DNA of 64,000 nucleotides from Paenibacillus wynnii (lineage in GTDB: Bacteria; Bacillota; Bacilli; Paenibacillales; Paenibacillaceae): assembly GCF_030812855.1 (NCBI RefSeq), contig NZ_JAUSTK010000029.1, positions 1-64,000 of the forward strand, in the 5' to 3' direction. Every line of letters starts with the position of its first letter. Position 1 is the stretch's first letter. Below, piece by piece: positions 49,403-57,913 of this stretch. The position numbers and the translations under genes were made by a program. A model generated the notes under the pieces. That model was not told the DNA's origin and did no database searches. It saw only the letters and a list, made by a program, of their open reading frames with translations.

Positions 49403-49846
49403 TTACCGATTCTTCATAAACTCAATTCCGCTGTGCACTAGTTTCTGTATTCTTTCCAGCTGACCCGTATAGTATAGATGACCGATTAAGCATTCAAAAG
49501 CCGTCGCATGCCGATATTCCGCCACATCTGCATTTTTGGGTACAGTCCCTGATTTAGCATTACGCCCCTGACGTGCTACATCACGTTCTTCTTCAGTAAG
49601 CATAGAGCTATCTAGAAATTGAAGAATCGCGCATTGTGCTTTGGCGGATACAAGACCCGTAGCTGAACGGTGTAAATGATTAGGACGCAGATTCGGAAGG
49701 GAAATCAGATACTGCCTCACAGCCACTTCATAAATCGCATCCCCCATATAGGCTAAGACAATAGGCGAAATCAGCTTTACTGGCTTGGATGGTTCATAAG
49801 GGAACCACCCGTCTACGGCTGGAGTTTGAGGATTCTCATTGCTCAT
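49403..49846 (-). CDS. mrnC: Mini-ribonuclease 3
   Basis: 147 aa RNase III-like enzyme without an RNA-binding domain; matures 23S rRNA. Catalytic LAYMGDAIYEVAVRQYL near 31, KSGTVPKNADVAEYRHATAFECLIGHLYY near 96. The ATG at 49846 overlaps the cysS stop (ATGA), suggesting translational coupling; a GTG at 49858 with an AGGG box is an alternative. Confidence 0.94.
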   Translation of the reverse strand: MSNENPQTPAVDGWFPYEPSKPVKLISPIVLAYMGDAIYEVAVRQYLISLPNLRPNHLHRSATGLVSAKAQCAILQFLDSSMLTEEERDVARQGRNAKSGTVPKNADVAEYRHATAFECLIGHLYYTGQLERIQKLVHSGIEFMKNR

Positions 49847-51249
49847 TTTCTCCGCCACCGCATTCCCTGCGGCGTATCCTCAAGCAGGATACCCATAGCA
49901 CTAAGCTCGTCCCGAATTTCATCGGATCGGCTCCAATTCTTATTCTGACGAGCCTCTAACCGCTCAGCAATAAGTCGCTCTACCTCTTCTCCTGCCACTT
50001 CTTCCGTATGCTCGGGTGTTAAACGGAGCACCGAATTCATTTCATCAAAAGCCTTCAGTAATGCTGTAAGATCAGCGGCGGCAGCAGCTTCTCCAGCTAG
50101 CAGTACATTTGCCACACTGACCCAATCAAAAACAGCTGTGATAGCATCCGGCGTATTAAAATCATCCTGCATTTTTTCATGGAAATTATGCAGAATCTCA
50201 GACATTTTAGCTTCAATCTCACCGCTGACATCAGATTCAGCGCCACTGTTATTCAGTTCAAGGCGATGTTTCACGTTGGCTGCTGCTACTGAGATACGTT
50301 CAACACTTTTCTCTGCAGAAAGCAAGGCTTCTTCGGAGAAATTGAGTGGGTTGCGATAGTGTGTTGAAAGCATGAAATAACGGATGGGTCCTGCCTTAAA
50401 GCGCTGGCGAATTTCCTTAACTTGCATACCATTCCCGAGCGATTTCGACATTTTTTCGTCACCGATGTTAATAAAGCCATTATGCATCCAATAGTTTGCC
50501 ATAGGCTTGTCAGTCAGCACTTCGGTCTGTGCACATTCGCACTCATGATGAGGGAATTGCAGATCCTGTCCACCACCGTGGATGTCTATGGTATCGCCAA
50601 GAAATTCCCGGACCATAGCTGAGCATTCAATATGCCAGCCGGGACGTCCTTCTCCCCATGGGCTTTGCCAGGAAACCTCGCCCGGTTTCGCCGCTTTCCA
50701 TAGCACAAAGTCCTCCGGGTTCTCTTTTCGCGAGTCTACATCCACACGGATTCCAAATTGAAGCTCCTTCAGATTCTGCCGGGACAGCTTACCGTAGCTC
50801 TCAAAGGTGGAAGTCCGGAAGAATACGTCACCGCCATTTTCGTATGCATGTCCTTTTTGCTCCAGTTCTTTGATGAAGTCAATAATTAGGTCCATGCTGT
50901 CCGTAACCCGCGGATTCATAGTAGCCGGTTTTACTCCGAGGCCTTCAATATCCTCACGGTACGCATCAATAAATATTTCTGCAACCTTTGCCACAGTAAT
51001 ATTCATCTCTTCCGCTTTGCGAATCATCTTATCATCTACATCTGTGAAATTTGTAAGAAAACGCACCTCGTTGCCAAGCTGTTCCAAATAATTACGGACT
51101 AAATCAAAGACAATAACGGGTCTAGCATTTCCGATATGCATATAACCGTAAACGGTCGGACCGCATACATACATTTTTACCTTCCCAACCTCGAGAGGTT
51201 GAAAAGGCTCCTTACTTCTAGACATCGTATTATAAATTTGTAAAGCCAT
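49843..51249 (-). CDS. cysS: Cysteine--tRNA ligase
   Basis: 468 aa. MALQIYNTMSRSKEPF opens it. HIGNARP (near 40) and KMSKSLGN (near 267) are the class I signatures; zinc ligands Cys near 28, Cys near 210 and HHECE near 235 select cysteine. The start is ATG at 51249 after AAAGGA; the reading frame extends up to 51327 but without family support. Downstream of the cysteine T-box with cysE. Confidence 0.97.
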   Translation of the reverse strand: MALQIYNTMSRSKEPFQPLEVGKVKMYVCGPTVYGYMHIGNARPVIVFDLVRNYLEQLGNEVRFLTNFTDVDDKMIRKAEEMNITVAKVAEIFIDAYREDIEGLGVKPATMNPRVTDSMDLIIDFIKELEQKGHAYENGGDVFFRTSTFESYGKLSRQNLKELQFGIRVDVDSRKENPEDFVLWKAAKPGEVSWQSPWGEGRPGWHIECSAMVREFLGDTIDIHGGGQDLQFPHHECECAQTEVLTDKPMANYWMHNGFINIGDEKMSKSLGNGMQVKEIRQRFKAGPIRYFMLSTHYRNPLNFSEEALLSAEKSVERISVAAANVKHRLELNNSGAESDVSGEIEAKMSEILHNFHEKMQDDFNTPDAITAVFDWVSVANVLLAGEAAAAADLTALLKAFDEMNSVLRLTPEHTEEVAGEEVERLIAERLEARQNKNWSRSDEIRDELSAMGILLEDTPQGMRWRRK

Positions 51250-51307
51250 GCTGTTTCCCAATCCTTTCTGTTGTTGTCCTCGGAATCCTCTGAAACCGGG
51301 ATCTATA

Positions 51308-52000
51308 TTAAATTTCATAGTCTCCAATGTACTGTTGGCTTTCTATTCTTCTTTGTTCCGTTTTTTGCTTATCTTCGGAGCCTAGCCGATCACGCAGCTC
51401 TTCGATCTCTTTTTGCAAAAAACGAAGAGAATCGACAAGCGGATCGGGCATCTTGGCATGGTCCAGCCGATCGGATACACGCTCCCCATTGCGCTTTACC
51501 ACACGTCCCGGGTTGCCTACTACTGTACTATTATTAGGTACCTCGCGCAGAACAACCGCATTGGAGCCTATATTCGAATTATCGCCTATACGGAACGAAC
51601 CTAACACTTTTGCACCCGAACCAATAACTACATTGTTTCCAACTGTTGGATGACGTTTCCCCTTTTCTTTACCCGTTCCCCCAAGGGTGACACCCTGATA
51701 AATAATAACATCATCACCTATCTCACAGGTCTCCCCTATAACAATACCCATGCCATGGTCAATAAAGAGCCTGCTACCAATAACAGCTCCGGGATGTATC
51801 TCAATACCCGTCATGAATCTGCTAATTTGCGATACCATCCGCGCCAGCGTATACCATTTATGCTTAAAAAGAAAGTGGGCTACCCGGTGACCCCAAATAG
51901 AGTGCAGCCCGGCATAGGTGAATACAACTTCGAACCAACTGCGTGCAGCCGGATCATTGTCAAATACTGCCCGAATGTCAGACTTGATATTGTTAAACAT
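51308..52000 (-). CDS. cysE: Serine O-acetyltransferase
   Basis: 230 aa. Makes O-acetylserine, the sulfide acceptor for cysteine. Left-handed beta-helix repeats with the catalytic IDHGMGIVIGETCEIGDDV near 91 and the GNNVVIGSGAKVLG repeat near 134. The ATG at 52000 has GAGGGG 7 nt upstream. 150 nt after the T-box terminator, 58 nt before cysS. With cysH-sat elsewhere in the window it supplies cysteine synthesis. Confidence 0.95.
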   Translation of the reverse strand: MFNNIKSDIRAVFDNDPAARSWFEVVFTYAGLHSIWGHRVAHFLFKHKWYTLARMVSQISRFMTGIEIHPGAVIGSRLFIDHGMGIVIGETCEIGDDVIIYQGVTLGGTGKEKGKRHPTVGNNVVIGSGAKVLGSFRIGDNSNIGSNAVVLREVPNNSTVVGNPGRVVKRNGERVSDRLDHAKMPDPLVDSLRFLQKEIEELRDRLGSEDKQKTEQRRIESQQYIGDYEI

Positions 52001-52152
52001 CACGGTTCCCCTCTTCCTGATTCCTTGCCTCCTGTTTACAGGTACGCAAAGAAGGTATTCTTCAGCCCATCTGTCTCATAGAATGAATATGCAGCAAATC
52101 TAGCTTTGTTGTTGTATGTTGAAATAATTATTAATTCCTCTTAAATTTCAAC

Positions 52153-52188
52153 AAAAAACGCCCCTGCAGCATAAAGCTGCAGAGACGT
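52153..52188 (-). terminator. T-box intrinsic terminator
   Basis: ACGTCTCTGCAGC-tttat-GCTGCAGGGGCGT followed by TTTTTT. The T-box sequence just upstream can instead pair in the antiterminator. Confidence 0.92.
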
Positions 52189-52455
52189 TTAACCGCGGTC
52201 CCACTCTGCTTGGACGACTATTCACTCTACTACTAGTACTAGCAATAGGCAATATCGTCCCACTTGGCGTCTTTAACGGCAACGTTCCCGGCACGAACTA
52301 ACAGGTCTCCTAATGAGACTCGCTCAACCGTGCAGCTCACAGGCGCATGTTCCGCGGCGGACAAATGAATAACTCTCAGCCTGAAAAGGAGGACCCTTTC
52401 CTGGTTATTCTCTCTGGCATCTGCCCTTGTACACGTACTTTTCCTGATCAATGCT
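52153..52455 (-). ncRNA. Cysteine-specific T-box riboswitch
   Basis: On the minus strand the T-box reads AGAGTGGGACCGCGG (about 52206-52192), near the consensus AGGGTGGnACCGCG. Upstream, Stem I holds an AGAGA element and, in GTGAGCTGCACGG, a specifier codon TGC (52334-52332), which encodes cysteine and so calls tRNA-Cys. Uncharged tRNA-Cys should open the terminator and switch on cysE-cysS. The variable base of TGGn is G, which would wobble with the usual U discriminator. Confidence 0.92.
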
Positions 52456-52471
52456 ATTCTAATATTCTTCT

Positions 52472-52500
52472 ATTTTAGCGAAAAGGGCGGGGACTGACAA
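52472..52500 (-). promoter_or_regulatory. SigA promoter of the cysE-cysS transcript
   Basis: TTGTCA (52500-52495), 17 bp, TAAAAT (52477-52472). It lies just after the gltX stop, so cysE can be made apart from gltX. The 524-nt gap between gltX and cysE is filled by this promoter and the T-box. Confidence 0.82.
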
Positions 52501-52527
52501 GAGGGTCTCCCTACCTTTAACACATTC

Positions 52528-53991
52528 TTAAGCCCCTTTAATCTGCGATTTCAAGCGCTCAACAACACGGTTTTTGCCCAGTAGCGCAATCGTCACATTC
52601 AGATCACGACCGTGAGTTTGTCCCGTCAAGGCCACGCGAATCGGCATAAATAATGCCTTGCCCTTGTGTCCGGTCTCTTTCTGCACTTCTTTAATCAGAA
52701 CTGCCATATGAGCGGAAGTGAATTCTTCAGTTCCTTCAATCTTGGCAAGTAAAGCAGAAAGAACTTCCGGGACCTGGCTCTCAGCGAGAATCTGAGCCCC
52801 TTCGGAATCCAGCTCCAAGTGACTGCGGAAGAACATCTCCGACAAACCTACAATATCAGAAGCAGAATTCATTTGCTCTTGATAAAGTGCAACAAGGCTC
52901 TTAGCCCAAGCTTCTTCTTCCTCGTTAAGCTTCTCCGGTAATCTTCCAGCCTTCTGCAAATGCGGAATGGCTAGTGCAGCAATCCGCTCAGGATCAGCAT
53001 GTTTGATATAGTGATTATTTAAGTGAGCCAGTTTGTTTGTGTCAAACACGGCCGGGCTCTTAGATAAACGGTCTGTATTAAATATAGAGATAAGTTCTTC
53101 TTTGCTGAATATTTCCTCTTCTCCCTCAGGAGACCAGCCTAGAAGAGAGATGAAATTGAACATCGCTTCAGGCAAATAACCCAATCCATCATACTGCTCA
53201 ATAAATTGAATAACAGACTCATCACGTTTACTCAACTTTTTGTGGTTATCACCGACAATTAGCGTCATATGGCCAAACAAGGGTGCTTCCCAGCCGAGAG
53301 CTTCATAAATCATAAGCTGACGCGGTGTATTTGAAATATGGTCTTCCCCACGGAGAACATGAGAGATTTTCATGAGATGATCATCTACAGCAACCGCATA
53401 GTTATAGGTAGGAATGCCATCCTTTTTCACGATAACAAAATCGCCCATTTCCTTAGTTTGGAAGGAAATACTGCCTTTTACGATATCATCGAAAGTATAA
53501 GTGCGGTCCTCTGGAACTCTAAAGCGAATGCTCGCAATACGGCCTTCGTCCTCGAATGCCTGGCGCTGCTCTTCCGTCAAATCACGGTGCTTACCGGAAT
53601 AACGTGGTGTCTCTCCTCGTGCAGTTTGTTCTTCCCGCTCTGCTTCGAGTTCTTCTTCCGTGCAGTAACAACGGTAGGCTAAGCCACGATCCAGCAAGTC
53701 TTGTGTATGCACACGGTATAAATCAAGCCGTTCGGTCTGCCGATAAGGGCCGTATTCTCCGCCCACATCAACACTCTCATCCCAGCTCATACCCAGCCAT
53801 TTCAAATACTTCAGCTGGCTTTCCTCGCCGCCTTCAACATTGCGCTTCACATCGGTATCTTCGATCCGAATAATAAATTTACCGCCCTTATTACGGGCAA
53901 ATAGATAGTTAAATAGAGCCGTTCTGGCATTTCCGATATGTAAATGTCCCGTAGGGCTTGGTGCATACCGCACCCGGACTTCATCCGCCAT
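52528..53991 (-). CDS. gltX: Glutamate--tRNA ligase
   Basis: 487 aa. YAPSPTGHLHIGNARTAL near 8 and KLSKRDE near 252 are the class I signatures. Bacillota GltX usually charges both tRNA-Glu and tRNA-Gln, the latter later amidated. The ATG at 53991 follows GGAGGG. Order ispD-ispF-gltX-cysE-cysS matches B. subtilis. Confidence 0.97.
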   Translation of the reverse strand: MADEVRVRYAPSPTGHLHIGNARTALFNYLFARNKGGKFIIRIEDTDVKRNVEGGEESQLKYLKWLGMSWDESVDVGGEYGPYRQTERLDLYRVHTQDLLDRGLAYRCYCTEEELEAEREEQTARGETPRYSGKHRDLTEEQRQAFEDEGRIASIRFRVPEDRTYTFDDIVKGSISFQTKEMGDFVIVKKDGIPTYNYAVAVDDHLMKISHVLRGEDHISNTPRQLMIYEALGWEAPLFGHMTLIVGDNHKKLSKRDESVIQFIEQYDGLGYLPEAMFNFISLLGWSPEGEEEIFSKEELISIFNTDRLSKSPAVFDTNKLAHLNNHYIKHADPERIAALAIPHLQKAGRLPEKLNEEEEAWAKSLVALYQEQMNSASDIVGLSEMFFRSHLELDSEGAQILAESQVPEVLSALLAKIEGTEEFTSAHMAVLIKEVQKETGHKGKALFMPIRVALTGQTHGRDLNVTIALLGKNRVVERLKSQIKGA

Positions 53992-54042
53992 TTCATTCCC
54001 TCCGCTTCATATGTTTAAAACTTCTAGTCGAAATCTTCCATC

Positions 54043-54531
54043 TCAAGATGATATCACATCTTGAAGCAGACAGACAATAGATTGGGCAGCAATGCCCTCG
54101 CCGCGTCCCGTGAAGCCAAGCTGTTCCGTAGTGGTTGCTTTCACATTCACCTTGGATGGATCTGCTCCCAATGCCCGGGCGATAATTTCCGTCATTTGCG
54201 GAATGTAAGGTGCCATTTTCGGCCTTTGAGCAATAATGGTATTATCTATGTTCCCCAGGCGATAGCCTTTCTGACGAGCCATATCCCAGACCTGCTCTAA
54301 TAATTTAAGACTGTCCGCATCTTTAAAAGCCTCATCGGTATCGGGAAAATGCCTGCCGATATCACCCAGACCAAGTGCACCCAGAATGGCATCGGTCACT
54401 GCATGTAAAAGTACATCTGCATCAGAATGACCCAGCAATCCCTTCTCATAAGGAATTGTCACACCGCCAATGATACATGGGCGTCCCTCTACAAGCTGAT
54501 GTACATCAAAGCCCTGTCCTACAGCAATCAT
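54043..54531 (-). CDS. ispF: 2-C-methyl-D-erythritol 2,4-cyclodiphosphate synthase
   Basis: 162 aa. Zinc enzyme of the MEP isoprenoid pathway. GQGFDVHQL near 5 and GHSDADVLLHAVTDA near 34 bear the metal ligands, GFTGRGEGIAAQ near the end. The start overlaps the ispD stop (ATGA), so it is coupled with ispD. Confidence 0.97.
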   Translation of the reverse strand: MIAVGQGFDVHQLVEGRPCIIGGVTIPYEKGLLGHSDADVLLHAVTDAILGALGLGDIGRHFPDTDEAFKDADSLKLLEQVWDMARQKGYRLGNIDNTIIAQRPKMAPYIPQMTEIIARALGADPSKVNVKATTTEQLGFTGRGEGIAAQSIVCLLQDVISS

Positions 54532-55226
54532 GACTGTCCATCTCCTCTTGATCTTCTAGTATATTCCGCAAAATCTAAATCCTCTGGTGTAGTTATCTTA
54601 ATGTTACTGTAGCTTCCCTCAACTACAGAAACTGAGATCCCCGCTCGTTCTGCTAAGCTTGCGTCGTCTGTTCCGACAAAGCCATCCCGTTCCGCTAACT
54701 CATAGGCGGCTTTTAATTCAGAAAGACGAAAAGTCTGCGGGGTTTGAATCGCCCACAGACTTCGCCGATCCGGCGTTGACAGAACTCTGCCCGCGCCGTC
54801 CACCTGCTTAATAGTATCTTTCACGGGTACAGCCAGCACGGATGCGCCAACCTGCTCAGCACGCCGGTAACAGGCTTCGATTTGATCGGGTTGAACAAAA
54901 GGGCGAACCCCATCATGTACCATTACCCACTGGGTTCTAAGTTCCAGCAGCCCTTTATAAACGGAATACTGCCGTTCGGTACCCCCGGCTATAACAGCGA
55001 TTACCTTGTCCAGCTTATAGTCTGCGATCCATTCCTTGCAGCGATCTATATCCTCTTCACCGGTAACCAGTACGATCTCGGAGATCAGCTCATGTTGCTG
55101 AAATACTTCAAGCGTATGAACGACAATCGGCTTGTCCTGCAGCAGCAAAAACTGCTTGCTCTCCGCCGTCCCCATACGTGTTCCTCTGCCTGCCGCCACA
55201 ATGACGACGCCAACACTGTTTGACAT
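54528..55226 (-). CDS. ispD: 2-C-methyl-D-erythritol 4-phosphate cytidylyltransferase
   Basis: 232 aa. Makes CDP-ME in the MEP pathway. The nucleotide motif VVIVAAGRGTRMG near 6, HDGVRPF near 109, AVPVKDTIK near 137. The ATG at 55226 has AGGAG 8 nt upstream; an earlier TTG is less likely. Paired with ispF. Confidence 0.96.
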   Translation of the reverse strand: MSNSVGVVIVAAGRGTRMGTAESKQFLLLQDKPIVVHTLEVFQQHELISEIVLVTGEEDIDRCKEWIADYKLDKVIAVIAGGTERQYSVYKGLLELRTQWVMVHDGVRPFVQPDQIEACYRRAEQVGASVLAVPVKDTIKQVDGAGRVLSTPDRRSLWAIQTPQTFRLSELKAAYELAERDGFVGTDDASLAERAGISVSVVEGSYSNIKITTPEDLDFAEYTRRSRGDGQS

Positions 55227-55306
55227 GATCAAGGCTCCTGTCTTTCCTATATAACCTTATCATAACGTGTTTAGCAGGCGATTTCCAACCCTTTCAACTG
55301 ATAGAT

Positions 55307-56395
55307 CTATTGTGCTTTTTCCAATAGCTTGGGTTTGGCGAAGATCATCCGGCCTGCTGAGGTCTGTAAAACACTTGTAACCAGTACCTCCATGGTTGTG
55401 CCGATATATTCGCGTCCACCTTCCACTACAATCATAGTACCATCATCTAGATAAGCAACACCTTGACCATGTTCCTTACCGTCTTTAATGACCTGAACTA
55501 TAATTTCCTCACCAGGAAGCACAACCGGCTTTACAGCATTAGCAAGGTCGTTGATATTAAGAACAGATACCCCTTGCAGCTCACATACTTTGTTGAGGTT
55601 GAAGTCATTTGTAACTACTTTACCGCGCAAAACCTTGGCTAACTTCACCAACTTGCTATCCACTTCGGAAATTTCCTCGAAATCCCCTTCATAGATCAAC
55701 ACTTTTACATCCAGCTCTTTCTGGATCTTATTGAGTATGTCCAGTCCGCGACGCCCGCGGTTACGCTTAAGCAGATCGGATGAATCTGCAATATGCTGTA
55801 GTTCTTCCAGTACGAACTCCGGAATGACAATTGTACCCTCAATAAATCCTGTCTTGCAGATGTCGGCAATTCGCCCGTCGATAATGACACTTGTATCTAA
55901 AATTTTGTGTTCTTCCAAGCCTCGTCCTTCCGGCTCTACAGGAGGACCCCACCGACCGCTTGTCCATAAAGAAGCTAATTCTTCTTTTTTCGCCAGACTT
56001 ACACGTAGCCCCATGTAACCGCATGCTACGGTTAGAACTACCTGAAGCAGCTGTCCCGCTGTTCCCATCCAGGTCATACTAGGATAAAGCAAGAGAGATA
56101 ACAGAAGCCCTCCAATGAGTCCCGTAGCTCCCGCGGCCAAATCATTCATTGGAATACGCGAAGTATGCAGGACTGCCTCTTGGAGCTTTGTACCTCCCCA
56201 TTCCGCGCACAGAGTTCCAGCAAACAAAAAGATAATGGCACCCAGCATCGCAAACACAATGCTTCCTTCTACTGGCAGACCCGCTGATAATCGTTCCATC
56301 CCAGCAGGAAATCCATTTTCCGCCATGTGGTATAACGAATAACCGAACCAACCCCCACACAATCCGGCAAAAGACAAAATCACTTTTTTCCACAT
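55307..56395 (-). CDS. PIN/TRAM-domain membrane protein YacL
   Basis: 362 aa. Four N-terminal hydrophobic segments (about 6-25, 48-65, 85-105, 110-132), then a PIN-like domain (DTSVIIDGRIADICKTGFIEG near 165, with Asp residues as in ribonucleases) and a C-terminal TRAM domain (GEEIIVQVIKDGKEHGQGVAYLDDGTMIVVE near 295). Function unknown, RNA-binding likely. GGAGG lies 11 nt before the ATG at 56395, and a GTG at 56407 is an alternative. Same place as yacL in B. subtilis. Confidence 0.86.
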   Translation of the reverse strand: MWKKVILSFAGLCGGWFGYSLYHMAENGFPAGMERLSAGLPVEGSIVFAMLGAIIFLFAGTLCAEWGGTKLQEAVLHTSRIPMNDLAAGATGLIGGLLLSLLLYPSMTWMGTAGQLLQVVLTVACGYMGLRVSLAKKEELASLWTSGRWGPPVEPEGRGLEEHKILDTSVIIDGRIADICKTGFIEGTIVIPEFVLEELQHIADSSDLLKRNRGRRGLDILNKIQKELDVKVLIYEGDFEEISEVDSKLVKLAKVLRGKVVTNDFNLNKVCELQGVSVLNINDLANAVKPVVLPGEEIIVQVIKDGKEHGQGVAYLDDGTMIVVEGGREYIGTTMEVLVTSVLQTSAGRMIFAKPKLLEKAQ

Positions 56396-56545
56396 TTCTT
56401 TACGCACCTCCTTTATTCTCCAACCAAAATGGTCTACTCCTCACCAGTATGTTCCAATTTTTAGGACGATAATCGTACAACCCTTATTTTTTCTAACATA
56501 AATGGTCTTCTTGGCGATAAAGTCTAGTGTATGTCTTATTCCTTG

Positions 56546-56575
56546 TTGAAAAGAAGAGGTGGAGTGGCATATAAT
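56546..56575 (+). promoter_or_regulatory. SigA promoter of the plus-strand gene at 56609
   Basis: TTGAAA (56546-56551), 18 bp, TATAAT (56570-56575). Confidence 0.7.
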
Positions 56576-56608
56576 GAACTCAATTATGAACCCAGGGGTG
56601 AATGAATA

Positions 56609-57004
56609 ATGAGCGCACCAAGTTTACAGGCCTTTCAGGATCAAGTTTCCGAATTGCTGCTCCGTCACCGAAGTCTTCTGGATGTCCTGTCCAAAAATGG
56701 ACAAAGCAGTGCTTCTGTCAACCGTGCCGTCGTTAAAGCAGTCACCGAATGCGGTTGTATCGAACTGCATGCATCCAAGCAGGTCTTTGAGCCTGGTAAT
56801 ACACTTGAAGAAGCAAAGGAAACCGCTGGTACTCACGTACTAGGGGAACTGTGCGAGAATTGTCGTGAAGTTATCGGTTCTGAACTTGGTCGTGAACTAT
56901 TCTACATGTCGGCGTTATGTAACTTACTCAACATCAATATGGACGAGATTGTGGTCAAGGAATCGCAAAAATGTGCCACACTCGGACTATTTAATTTATC
57001 CTAA
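56609..57004 (+). CDS. Small helical protein (DUF1573-like/MazG-like), function unknown
   Basis: 131 aa, all-helical by pattern. I recall similar Paenibacillus proteins annotated as DUF1573, with a MazG-like NTP-pyrophosphatase fold; this was not checked. Visible features: Cys pairs in TECGCIELHA near 50 and GELCENCREVIGSELGREL near 89-107, plus a Cys near 125. No membrane segment. AGGGGTG lies before the ATG at 56609. It is alone on the plus strand between yacL and pssA, with its own promoter and terminator. No B. subtilis gene is at this place. Confidence 0.7.
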   Translation: MSAPSLQAFQDQVSELLLRHRSLLDVLSKNGQSSASVNRAVVKAVTECGCIELHASKQVFEPGNTLEEAKETAGTHVLGELCENCREVIGSELGRELFYMSALCNLLNINMDEIVVKESQKCATLGLFNLS

Positions 57005-57030
57005 GAACGTCTCTTATCATCTCTGCACAA

Positions 57031-57072
57031 AAAAAAGGCTTTGCTATCCTCATCGGATGACAAAGCCTTTTT
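57031..57072. terminator. Bidirectional terminator between the 56609 gene and pssA
   Basis: AAAAAAGGCTTTG...CAAAGCCTTTTTA with runs on both strands. Confidence 0.9.
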
Positions 57073-57112
57073 ATAATGCACACGTATTTTTGAAGTGAAT
57101 ATAGATTGGTGC

Positions 57113-57850
57113 TTAGCCGTTTTTAGAGTGATACACCTTTTCTTCAGAACGTCTTCTGCGGCGGTGTCGGCGTCTGGCTGTCAATCTATCCACATTTTGC
57201 TTTAGACCGTACAAGGCATAAAGAGCCAGAAGAACAAAGATCAGCTTGGCAATTTGCTCGGGAAAAACGACTGCAACGGCTACGGCGACTACAATAACTA
57301 ATGGTGCACCTACAACCGCTTTTTTGGGTAAACCTATTTTTTTGAAATTTGGATATTTAACAGTACTGACCATCAAATAAGATAAAAGTAATGTAGCAAC
57401 AATCATAAATGGGGCAGAAACATCGTTATGGAACAGCGCTAATGTCGCTAATACGCCACCAGCAGCCGGAATCGGCAAACCTATAAAATACCCGGGAATT
57501 CCAGGCCGAACGTTAAAACGGGCCAGGCGTAGGGCTCCAAACACCGGAAAAATTGCAGTTACTGTCCAAGCTAAAGCTGGATTTAAGTCATTTAGGCTTG
57601 TAACATACATAATAAAAGCAGGTGCTGCGCCAAAAGAAATTACATCGGATAGAGAGTCCAGCTCCTTGCCAAACTCACTTTCCACTCCAAGCGCGCGGGC
57701 AACACGTCCATCTAGACCGTCTAAAAGCATTGCAATAATAATCATAATAGCGGCCATGCTGAGCTTACCGTCAAACGCCATCATGATTGCAAACATCCCA
57801 AGCATCAGATTACCTATGGTAAACAGACTCGGAATTGATTTTGTTATCAT
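57113..57850 (-). CDS. pssA: CDP-diacylglycerol--serine O-phosphatidyltransferase
   Basis: 245 aa membrane enzyme making phosphatidylserine. The CDP-alcohol motif DGLDGRVARALGVESEFGKELDSLSD near 43-68 keeps all three Asp. Six or more hydrophobic segments follow; the tail is Arg-rich (RRHRRRRRSEEK). The ATG at 57850 has AGAGGTG upstream. In B. subtilis pssA is elsewhere; here it is inserted between disA and yacL. Confidence 0.93.
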   Translation of the reverse strand: MITKSIPSLFTIGNLMLGMFAIMMAFDGKLSMAAIMIIIAMLLDGLDGRVARALGVESEFGKELDSLSDVISFGAAPAFIMYVTSLNDLNPALAWTVTAIFPVFGALRLARFNVRPGIPGYFIGLPIPAAGGVLATLALFHNDVSAPFMIVATLLLSYLMVSTVKYPNFKKIGLPKKAVVGAPLVIVVAVAVAVVFPEQIAKLIFVLLALYALYGLKQNVDRLTARRRHRRRRRSEEKVYHSKNG

Positions 57851-57913
57851 TTCGTCACCTCTACACTTTCATTGAGCCTTTAACGTCTCCAACATTACGT
57901 GATTGTATGTTAT

